A stretch of DNA of 64,000 nt from Bombus terrestris (taxonomy: Eukaryota > Arthropoda > Insecta > Hymenoptera > Apidae), in NCBI RefSeq assembly GCF_910591885.1, contig NW_025963552.1, forward strand, positions 992,001-1,056,000. The letters run 5' to 3'. Under the pieces are notes generated by a model that saw only the letters and a program-made list of their open reading frames with translations, searched no databases and was not told the DNA's origin. Numbering within the stretch: position 1 is the first letter of the stretch; each line of letters begins with the position of its first letter. This document shows positions 1 through 9,134 of this stretch, in pieces. Position numbers and translations under genes: made by a program.

Positions 1-313
1 ACCGTTGGATTGTGACACACCTTTACGCGTCTCTCGCTCGCTGCGCTCGCTCGAAAACTATAGCGTAACCTAAAACCAATCCATCTTGCGTTCTTTATTC
101 GATATGGTGGCGACTTATTTCGAATTTGCGAACGTGTCGGATCGGATGTGAGGTTGGACTAAATTTTTACGAGCGAGCGGAGCGAGCGAGCATCGATCAC
201 AATATGCAAGGTATACATATACCTTGCAATATGCATATATATCGTGTTAGTACCTAATTTCGTCAGCCACTTCGGACATCACATTGCCCTGTAGTATGTG
301 GAAATAGTACTAT
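1..313 (+). repeat. Partial monomer at left window edge (M3 class)
   Basis: Right three quarters of an M3 monomer, cut by the window edge. It carries the M3 markers GAAAACTATAGCG, TTCTTTATTCGATATGG and GAGCATCGATCACAATATGC, a type A centre, and GCCCTGTAGTATGTGG at its end. Confidence 0.9.
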
Positions 314-315
314 TT
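302..315. repeat. Palindrome P2, 14-bp perfect
   Basis: AAATAGTACTATTT is its own reverse complement and is present in nearly every monomer. It is broken to AAATAGTGCTATTT in M3-class copies near 41087, 44032, 47396, 51602, 58730 and 62088, to AAATAGTTCTATTT near 30166, and to AAATGGTACTATTT near 63763. Confidence 0.93.
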
Positions 316-316
316 A

Positions 317-332
317 TGTGAAACTATTCACA
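317..332. repeat. Inverted repeat P3 (TGTGAA-ACTA-TTCACA)
   Basis: Six-bp arms around a 4-bp loop, starting one base after P2, so each monomer has two adjacent dyads within 31 bp. It could be a protein-binding dyad or simply chance symmetry; conservation inside the array does not prove function because the whole monomer is homogenised. Confidence 0.8.
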
Positions 333-622
333 AACTGTAAACATTTGTCAGCAGGCAATATGATAAAGACATCCGGCTCCTCGGGCTGGTGCGAATGTTT
401 CAATGTCAGTATGTGCCAAACCGTTGGATTGTGACACACCTTTACGCGTCTCTCGCTCGCTGCGCTCGCTCGAAAGCTGTAGCCTAACCTAAACCCAATC
501 CATCTTGCGTTAGTCATTCGATATGAAGGCAACTTATTTCGAATTTGCGAACCTGTCGGATCGGATGTGAGGTTGGACTAAATTTTTACGAGCGAGCGGA
601 GCGAGCGAGCAACGATCACAAT

Positions 623-648
623 TTGCAAGGTATACATATACCTTGCAA
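623..648. repeat. Palindrome P1, perfect 12-bp stem with CA centre (type A copy)
   Basis: TTGCAAGGTATA, then CA, then TATACCTTGCAA. The arms are exact reverse complements around a 2-bp centre. ATATGCATAT, another perfect palindrome, follows at once. P1 is in every monomer. In M3 copies the stem is 11 bp; in type B copies only the inner AAGGTATA/TATACCTT part remains. Confidence 0.95.
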
Positions 649-1041
649 TATGCATATATATCGTGTTAGTACCTAATTTCGTCAGCCACTTCGGACATCA
701 CATTGCCCTGTAGTATGTGGAAATAGTACTATTTATGTGAAACTATTCACAAACTGTAAACTTTTGTCAGCAGGCAATATGATAAAGACATCCGGCTCCT
801 CGGGCTGGTGCGAATGTTTCAATGTCAGTATGTGCCAAACCGTTGGATTGTGACACACCTTTACGCGTCTCTCGCTCGCTGCGCTCGCTCGAAAGCTGTA
901 GCCTAACCTAAACCCAATCCATCTTGCGTTAGTCATTCGATATGAAGGCAACTTATTTCGAATTTGCGAACGTGTCGGATCGTATGTGAGGTTGGACTAA
1001 ATTTTTACGAGCGAGCGGAGCGAGCGAGCAACGATCACAAT

Positions 1042-1080
1042 TTGCAAGGTATACATATACCTTATATTGCCTTGCATATA
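1042..1080 (+). repeat. Type B variant of the P1 region (first copy)
   Basis: After TATACCTT, type B reads ATATTGC (1064-1070), CTT (1071-1073), GCATATATTTCG. Type A at 645-663 reads GCAATAT then GCATATATATCG. The 7-mer is inverted and CTT is extra, which accounts for the whole 3-bp difference between 422- and 419-bp monomers. Runs of type B are longest in the 4,211-bp HOR (six in a row). Confidence 0.9.
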
Positions 1081-2325
1081 TTTCGTGTTAGTACCTAATT
1101 TTGTCAGCCACTTCGGACATCACATTGGACTGTAGTATGTGGAAATAGTACTATTTATGTGAAACTATTCACAAACTGTAAACATTTGTCAGCAGGCAAT
1201 AGGATAAAGACTTCCGGCTCCTCGGGCTGGTGCGAATGTTTCAATGTCCGTATGTGCCAAACTGTTGGATTGTGACACACCTGTACGCGTCTCTCGCTCG
1301 CTGCGCTCGCTCGAAAGCTGTAGCCTAACCTAAACCCAATCCATCTTGCGTTAGTCATTCGATATGAAGGCAACTTATTTCGAATTTGCGAACGTGTCGG
1401 ATCGTATGTGAGGTTGGACTAAATTTTTACGAGCGAGCGGAGCGAGCGAGCAACGATCACAATTTGCAAGGTATACATATACCTTATATTGCCTTGCATA
1501 TATTTCGTGTTAGTACCTAATTTTGTCAGCCACTTCGGACATCACATTGGACTGTAGTATGTGGAAATAGTACTATTTATGTGAAACTATTCACAAACTG
1601 TAAACATTTGTCAGCAGGCAATAGGATAAAGACTTCCGGCTCCTCGGGCTGGTGCGAATGTTTCAATGTCCGTATGTGCCAAACTGTTGGATTGTGACAC
1701 ACCTGTACGCGTCTCTCGTTCGCTGCGCTCGCTCGAAAACTATAGCGTAACCTAAAACCAATCCCTCTTGCGTTAGTCATTCGATATGAAGGCGACTTAT
1801 TTCGAATTTGCGAACGTGTCGGATCGGATGTGAGGTTGGACTAAATTTTTACGAGCGAGCGGAGCGAGCGAGCAACGATCACAATTTGCAAGGTATACAT
1901 ATACCTTGCAATATGCATATATATCGTGTTAGTACCTAATTTTCTCAGCCATTTCGGACATCACATTGCACTGTATTATGTCGAAATAGTACTATTTATG
2001 TGAAACTATTCACAAACTGTAAACATTTGTCAGTAGGCAATATGATAAAGACTTCCGGCTCCTCGGGCTGGTGCGAATGTTTCAATGTCAGTATGTGCCA
2101 AACCGTTGGATTGTGACACACCTTTACGCGTCTCTCGCTCGCTGCGCTCGCTCGAAAACTATAGCGTAACCTAAAACCAATCCATCTTGCGTTCTTTATT
2201 CGATATGGTGGCGACTTATTTCGAATTTGCGAACGTGTCGGATCGGATGTGAGGTTGGACTAAATTTTTACGAGCGAGCGGAGCGAGCGAGCATCGATCA
2301 CAATATGCAAGGTATACATATACCT

Positions 2326-2345
2326 TGCAATATATATATATCGTG
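2326..2345 (+). repeat. 2-bp deletion variant in the A/T-rich centre (417-bp monomer)
   Basis: The usual CAATATGCATATATATCG reads CAATATATATATATCG, having lost GC. This destroys the ATATGCATAT palindrome and makes a longer AT dinucleotide run. It is the only such copy I saw. Confidence 0.85.
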
Positions 2346-3672
2346 TTAGTACCTAATTTCGTCAGCCACTTCGGACATCACATTGCCCTGTAGTATGTGG
2401 AAATAGTACTATTTATGTGAAACTATTCACAAACTGTAAACATTTGTCAGCAGGCAATATGATAAAGACATCCGGCTCCTCGGGCTGGTGCGAATGTTTC
2501 AATGTCAGTATGTGCCAAACCGTTGGATTGTGACACACCTTTACGCGTCTCTCGCTCGCTGCGCTCGCTCGAAAGCTGTAGCCTAACCTAAACCCAATCC
2601 ATCTTGCGTTAGTCATTCGATATGAAGGCAACTTATTTCGAATTTGCGAACCTGTCGGATCGGATGTGAGGTTGGACTAAATTTTTACGAGCGAGCGGAG
2701 CGAGCGAGCAACGATCACAATTTGCAAGGTATACATATACCTTATATTGCCTTGCATATATTTCGTGTTAGTACCTAATTTTGTCAGCCACTTCGGACAT
2801 CACATTGGACTGCAGTATGTGGAAATAGTACTATTTATGTGAAACTATTCACAAACTGTAAACATTTGTCAGCAGGCAATAGGATAAACACTTCCGGCTC
2901 CTCGGGCTGGTGCGAATGTTTCAATGTCCGTATGTGCCAAACCGTTGGATTGTGATACACCTTTACGCGTCTCTCGCTCGCTGCGCTCGCTCGAAAACTA
3001 TAGCCTAACCTAAAACCAATCCCTCTTGCGTTAGTCATTCGATATGAAGGCGACTTATTTCGAATTTGCGAAAGTGTAGGATCGGATGTGAGGTTGGACT
3101 AAATTTTTACGAGCAAGCGGAGCGAGCGAGCAACGATCACAATTTGCAAGGTATACATATACCTTGCAATACGCATATATATCGTGTTAGTACCTAATTT
3201 TGTCAGCCATTTCGGACATCACATTGCACTGTAGTATGTCGAAATAGTACTATTTATGTGAAACTATTCACAAACTGTAAACATTTGTCAGTAGGCAATA
3301 TGATAAAGACTTCCGGCTCCTCGGGCTGGTGCGAATGTTTCAATGTCAGTATGTGCCAAACCGTTGGATTGTGACACACCTTTACGCGTCTCTCGCTCGC
3401 TGCGCTCGCTCGAAAACTATAGCGTAACCTAAAACCAATCCATCTTGCGTTCTTTATTCGATATGGTGGCGACTTATTTCGAATTTGCGAACGTGTCGGA
3501 TCGGATGTGAGGTTGGACAAAATTTTTATGAGCGAGCGGAGCGAGCGAGCATCGATCACAATATGCAAGGTATACATATACCTTGCAATATGCATATATA
3601 TCGTGTTAGTACCTAATTTCGTCAGCCACTTCGGACATCACATTGCCCTGTAGTATGTGGAAATAGTACTAT

Positions 3673-4094
3673 TTATGTGAAACTATTCACAAACTGTAAA
3701 CATTTGTCAGCAGGCAATATGATAAAGACATCCGGCTCCTCGGGCTGGTGCGAATGTTTCAATGTCAGTATGTGCCAAACCGTTGGATTGTGACACACCT
3801 TTACGCGTCTCTCGCTCGCTGCGCTCGCTCGAAAGCTGTAGCCTAACCTAAACCCAATCCATCTTGCGTTAGTCATTCGATATGAAGGCAACTTATTTCG
3901 AATTTGCGAACGTGTCGGATCGTATGTGAGGTTGGACTAAATTTTTACGAGCGAGCGGAGCGAGCGAGCAACGATCACAATTTGCAAGGTATACATATAC
4001 CTTATATTGCCTTGCATATATTTCGTGTTAGTACCTAATTTTGTCAGCCACTTCGGACATCACATTGGACTGTAGTATGCGGAAATAGTACTAT
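3673..4094 (+). repeat. M1 monomer, type B (422 bp), reference copy
   Basis: Markers in order: GCAATATGATAAAGACATCC, GTCAGTATGTGCC, GTGACACACC, GAAAGCTGTAGCC, CGTTAGTCATTCGATATGAAGG, GGATCGTATG, GAGCAACGATCACAATTTGC, the type B centre CCTTATATTGCCTTGC, and GGACTGTAG or GGACTGCAG before the next monomer. M1 copies contain the longest reverse-strand open frame (72 codons), which I do not regard as a gene. Confidence 0.85.
3811..3968. repeat. CpG-rich inverted arm pair (21 bp each, 116 bp apart), reference copy
   Basis: Arm 1 is 3811-3831 (CTCGCTCGCTGCGCTCGCTC then G). Arm 2 is 3948-3968 (CGAGCGAGCGGAGCGAGCGA then G). They are reverse complements with one central mismatch, and three more A:T pairs can form just inside after one mismatch. 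Each arm is built of GAGC/GCTC tetranucleotides and holds five CpGs. The pair recurs in every monomer (first copy 33-53 with 170-190). Resemblance to transposon terminal inverted repeats is noted but no target-site duplication is visible inside the array. Confidence 0.9.
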
Positions 4095-4513
4095 TTATGT
4101 GAAACTATTCACAAACTGTAAACATTTGTCAGCAGGCAATAGGATAAAGACTTCCGGCTCCTCGGGCTGGTGCGAATGTTTCAATGTCCGTATGTGCCAA
4201 ACCGTTGGATTGTGACACACCTTTACGCGTCTGTCGTTCGCTGCGCTCGCTCGAAAACTATAGCGTAACCTAAAACCAATCCATCTTGCGTTCATTATTC
4301 GATATGGTGGCGACTTATTTCGAATTTGCGAACGTGTCGCATCGGATGTGAGGTTGGACTAAATTTTTACGAGCGAGCGGAGCGAGCGAGCAACGATCAC
4401 AATTTGCAAGGTATACATATACCTTGCAATATGCATATATGTCGTGTTAGTACCTAATTTTGTCAGCCACTTCGGACATCACATTGCACTGTAGTATGTC
4501 GAAATAGTACTAT
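4095..4513 (+). repeat. M2 monomer, type A (419 bp), reference copy
   Basis: Markers: GCAATAGGATAAAGACTTCC, GTCCGTATGTGCC, the arm variant TCGTTCGCTGCGC, AACTATAGCGTAACC, GTTCATTATTCGATATGG, GAGCAACGATC, the type A centre CCTTGCAATATGCATATA, and GCACTGTAGTATGTCG. This copy also has TCGCATCGG and ATATGTCGTG, private markers that reappear near 18641-18750 and 19061-19170. Confidence 0.85.
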
Positions 4514-4932
4514 TTATGTGAAACTATTCACAAACTGTAAACATTTGTCAGTAGGCAATATGATAAAGACTTCCCGCTCTTCGGGCTGGTGCGAATGTTT
4601 CAATGTCAGTATGTGCCAAACCGTTGGATTGTGACGCACATTTACGCGTCTCTCGCTCGCTGCGCTCGCTCGAAAACTATAGCGTAACCTAAAACCAATC
4701 CATCTTGCGTTCTTTATTCGATATGGTGGCGACTTATTTCGAATTTGCGAACGTGTCGGATCGGATGTGAGGTTGGACTAAATTTTTACGAGCGAGCGGA
4801 GCGAGCGAGCATCGATCACAATATGCAAGGTATACATATACCTTGCAATATGCATATATATCGTGTTAGTACCTAATTTCGTCAGCCACTTCGGACATCA
4901 CATTGCCCTGTAGTATGTGGAAATAGTACTAT
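4514..4932 (+). repeat. M3 monomer, type A (419 bp), reference copy
   Basis: Markers: GTCAGTAGGCAATATGATAAAG, GTCAGTATGTGCC, AACTATAGCGTAACC, GTTCTTTATTCGATATGG, GAGCATCGATCACAATATGC, a type A centre, TTTCGTCAGCC and GCCCTGTAGTATGTGG. In M3 the ATATGC start of P1 shortens its stem from 12 to 11 bp. Confidence 0.85.
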
Positions 4933-5351
4933 TTATGTGAAACTATTCACAAACTGTAAACATTTGTCAGCAGGCAATAGGATAAAGACTTCCGGCTCCT
5001 CGGGCTGGTGCGAATGTTTCAATGTCCGTATGTGCCAAACCGTTGGATTGTGATACACCTTTACGCGTCTATCGCTCGCTGCGCTCGCTCGAAAACTATA
5101 GCCTAACCTAAAACCAATCCCTCTTGCGTTAGTCATTCGATATGAAGGCGACTTATTTCGAATTTGCGAACGTGTCGGATCGGATGTGAGGTTGGACTAA
5201 ATTTTTACGAGCGAGCGGAGCGAGCGAGCAACGATCACAATTTGCAAGGTATACATATACCTTGCAATATGCATATATATCGTGTTAGTACCTAATTTCG
5301 TCAGCCACTTCGGACATCACATTGCCCTGTAGTATGTGGAAATAGTACTAT
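4933..5351 (+). repeat. M4 monomer, type A (419 bp), reference copy
   Basis: M4 replaces M2 in many cycles. Markers: GCAATAGGATAAAGAC, GTCCGTATG, GTGATACACC, AACTATAGCCTAACC, CCAATCCCTCTTGCG, GTTAGTCATTCGATATGAAGGCG. Its left half resembles M2 and the segment around CGTTAGTCATTCG resembles M1, so M4 may have arisen as an M2/M1 recombinant (inference). Confidence 0.8.
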
Positions 5352-8300
5352 TTATGTGAAACTATTCACAAACTGTAAACATTTGTCAGCAGGCAATATG
5401 ATAAAGACATCCGGCTCCTCGGGCTGGTGCGAATGTTTCAATGTCAGTATGTGCCAAACCGTTGGATTGTGACACACCTTTACGGGTCTCTCGCTCGCTG
5501 CGCTCGCTCGAAAGCTGTAGCCTAACCTAAACCCAATCCATCTTGCGTTAGTCATTCGATATGAAGGCAACTTATTTCGAATTTGCGAACGTGTCGGATC
5601 GTATGTGAGGTTGGACTAAATTTTTACGAGCGAGCGGAGCGAGCGAGCAACGATCACAATTTGCAAGGTATACATATACCTTATATTGCCTTGCATATAT
5701 TTCGTGTTAGTACCTAATTTTGTCAGCCACTTCGGACATCACATTGGACTGTAGTATGTGGAAATAGTACTATTTATGTGAAACTATTCACAAACTGTAA
5801 ACATTTGTCAGCAGGCAATAGGATAAAGACTTCCGGCTCCTCGGGCTGGTGCGAATGTTTCAATGTCCGTATGTGCCAAACCGTTGGATTGTGACACACC
5901 TTTACGCGTCTCTCGTTCGCTGCGCTCGCTCGAAAACTATAGCGTAACCTAAAACCAATCCATCTTGCGTTCATTATTCGATATGGTGGCGACTTATTTC
6001 GAATTTGCGAACGTGTCGGATCGGATGTGAGGTTGGACTAAATTTTTACGAGCGAGCGGAGCGAGCGAGCAACGATCACAATTTGCAAGGTATACATATA
6101 CCTTGCAATATGCATATATATCGTGTTAGTACCTAATTTCGTCAGCCACTTCGGACATCACATTGCCCTGTAGTATGTGGAAATAGTACTATTTATGTGA
6201 AACTATTCACAAACTGTAAACATTAGTCAGCAGGCAATATGATAAAGACATCCGGCTCCTCGGGCTGGTGCGAATGTTTCAATGTCAGTATGTGCCAAAC
6301 CGTTGGATTGTGACACACCTTTACGCGTCTCTCGCTCGCTGCGCTCGCTCGAAAGCTGTAGCCTAACCTAAACCCAATCCATCTTGCGTTAGTCATTCGA
6401 TATGAAGGCAACTTATTTCGAATTTGCGAACGTGTCGGATCGGATGTGAGGTTGGACTAAATTTTTACGAGCGAGCGGAGCGAGCGTGCAACGATCACAA
6501 TTTGCAAGGTATACATATACCTTGCAATATGCATATATATCGTGTTAGTACCTAATTTTGTCAGCCATTTCGGACATCACATTGCACTGTAGTATGTCGA
6601 AATAGTACTATTTATGTGAAACTATTCACAAACTGTAAACATTTGTCAGTAGGCAATATGATAAAGACTTCCGGCTCCTCGGGCTGGTACGAATGTTTCA
6701 ATGTCAGTATGTGCCAAACCGTTGGATTGTGACACACCTTTACGCGTCTCTCGCTCGCTGCGCTCGCTCGAAAACTATAGCGTAACCTAAAACCAATCCA
6801 TCTTGCGTTCTTTATTCGATATGGTGGCGACTTATTTCGAATTTGCGAACGTGTCGGATCGGACGTGAGGGTGGACTAAATTTTTACGAGCGAGCGGAGC
6901 GAGCGAGCATCGATCACAATATGCAAGGTATACATATACCTTGCAATATGCATATATATCGTGTTAGTACCTAATTTCGTCAGCCACTTCGGACATCACA
7001 TTGCCCTGTAGTATGTGGAAATAGTACTATTTATGTGATACTATTCACAAACTGTAAACATTTGTCAGCAGGCAATATGATAAAGACATCCGGCTCCTCG
7101 GGCTGGTGCGAATGTTTCAATGTCAGTATGTGCCAAACCGTTGGATTGTGACACACCTTTACGCGTCTCTCGCTCGCTGCGCTCGCTCGAAAGCTGTAGC
7201 CTAACCTAAACCCAATCCATCTTGCGTTAGTCATTCGATATGAAGGCAACTTATTTCGAATTTGCGAACGTGTCAGATCGTATGTGAGGTTGGACTAAAT
7301 TTTTACGAGCGAGCGGAGCGAGCGAGCAACGATCACAATTTGCAAGGTATACATATACCTTGCAATATGCATATATATCGTGTTAGTACCTAATTTTGTC
7401 AGCCACTTCGGACATCACATTGGACTGTAGTATGTGGAAATAGTACTATTTATGTGAAACTATTCACAAACTGTAAACATTTGTCAGCAGGCAATATGAT
7501 AAAGACATCCGGCTCCTCGGGCTGGTGCGAATGTTTCAATGTCAGTATGTGCCAAACCGTTGGATTGTGACACACCTTTACGCGTCTCTCGCTCGCTGCG
7601 CTCGCTCGAAAGCTGTAGCCTAACCTAAACCCAATCCATCTTGCGTTAGTCATTCGATATGAAGGCAACTTATTTCGAATTTGCGAACGTGTCGGATCGG
7701 ATGTGAGGTTGGACTAAATTTTTACGAGCGAGCGGAGCGAGCGAGCAACGATCACAATTTGCAAGGTATACATATACCTTATATTGCCTTGCATATATTT
7801 CGTGTTAGTACCTAATTTTGTCAGCCACTTCGGACATCACATTGGACTGCAGTATGTGGAAATAGTACTATTTATGTGAAACTATTCACAAACTGTAAAC
7901 ATTTGTCAGCAGGCAATAGGATAAAGACTTCCGGCTCCTCGGGCTGGTGCGAATGTTTCAATGTCCGTATGTGCCAAACCGTTGGATTGTGATACACCTT
8001 TACGCGTCTCTCGCTCGCTGCGCTCGCTCGAAAACTATAGCCTAACCTAAAACCAATCCCTCTTGCGTTAGTCATTCGATATGAAGGCGACTTATTTCGA
8101 ATTTGCGAACGTGTCGGATCGGATGTGAGGTTGGACTAAATTTTTACGAGCGAGCGGAGCGAGCGAGCAACGATCACAATTTGCAAGGTATACATATACC
8201 TTATATTGCCTTGCATATATTTCGTGTTAGTACCTAGTTTTGTCAGCCACTTCGGACATCACATTGGACTGTAGTATGTGGAAATAGTACTATTTATGTG

Positions 8301-9134
8301 AAACTATTCACAAACTGTAAACATTTGTCAGCAGGCAATAGGATAAAGACTTCCGGCTCCTCGGGCTGGTGCGAATGTTTCAATGTCCGTATGTGCCAAA
8401 CCGTTGGATTGTGACACACCTTTACGCGTCTCTCGTTCGCTGCGCTCGCTCGAAAACTATAGCGTAACCTAAAACCAATCCATCTTGCGTTCATTATTCG
8501 ATATGGTGGCGACTTATTTCGAATTTGCGAACGTGTCGGATCGGATGTGAGGTTGGACTAAATTTTTACGAGCGAGCGGAGCGAGCGAGCAACGATCACA
8601 ATTTGCAAGGTATACATATACCTTGCAATATGCATATATATCGTGTTAGTACCTAATTTTGTCAGCCACTTCGGACATCACATTGCACTGTAGTATGTCG
8701 AAATAGTACTATTTATGTGAAACTATTCACAAACTGTAAACATTTGTCAGTAGGCAATATGACAAAGACTTCCGGCTCCTCGGGCTGGTGCGAATGTTTC
8801 AATGTCAGTATGTGCCAAACCGTTGGATTGTGACACACCTTTACGCGTCTCTCGCTCGCTGCGCTCGCTCGAAAACTATAGCGTAACCTAAAACCAATCC
8901 ATCTTGCGTTCTTTATTCGATATGGTGGCGACTTATTTCGAATTTGCGAACGTGTCGGATCGGATGTGAGGTTGGACTAAATTTTTACGAGCGAGCGGAG
9001 CGAGCGAGCAACGATCACAATTTGCAAGGTATACATATACCTTATATTGCCTTGCATATATTTCGTGTTAGTACCTAATTTTGTCAGCCACTTCGGACAT
9101 CACATTGGACTGCAGTATGTGGAAATAGTACTAT

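Larger units (their letters stand above)
314..4094 (+). repeat. Left domain: mixed monomers without a clear long HOR
   Basis: Nine monomers start at 314, 733, 1155, 1577, 1996, 2413, 2835, 3254 and 3673. Class order is roughly M1/M3 hybrid, M1, M2/M1 hybrid, M2/M4 hybrid, M3, M1, M4, M3, M1. The monomers at 1155 and 1577 share the private markers AAACTGTTGG and CCTGTACGCG, so a 422-bp tandem duplication is present. CCTGTCGGATCGG near 550 recurs near 2650. The monomer at 1996 has lost 2 bp. The monomer at 3254 has GGACAAAATTTTTATG instead of the usual GGACTAAATTTTTACG, which removes a reverse-strand stop. Confidence 0.85.
3673..4932 (+). repeat. Reference trimer unit M1-M2-M3 (1,260 bp)
   Basis: A clean example of the basic three-monomer cycle: 422 + 419 + 419 bp. 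The same 1,260-bp spacing between successive M1 monomers recurs at 30169-31429-32689-33949, 34790-36050, 37307-38567 (M1 to M1), 40249-41509, 52853-54113 and 56632-57892. I infer that a trimer preceded the longer HORs, which look like trimers with monomers lost, duplicated or fused out of register. Confidence 0.75.

Noticed and set aside
3842..3851. CCTAACCTAA in M1 monomers as an insect-type telomere repeat (TTAGG)
   Set aside because: Only two units, embedded in a longer non-telomeric monomer, and M2/M3 copies have CGTAACCTAA instead. Chance is a sufficient explanation.
3811..3968. Intact DNA transposon or MITE within each monomer
   Set aside because: Arms resemble terminal inverted repeats but there is no visible target-site duplication or coding capacity, and all copies are in register with the tandem period. 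Kept only as a hypothesis of origin.
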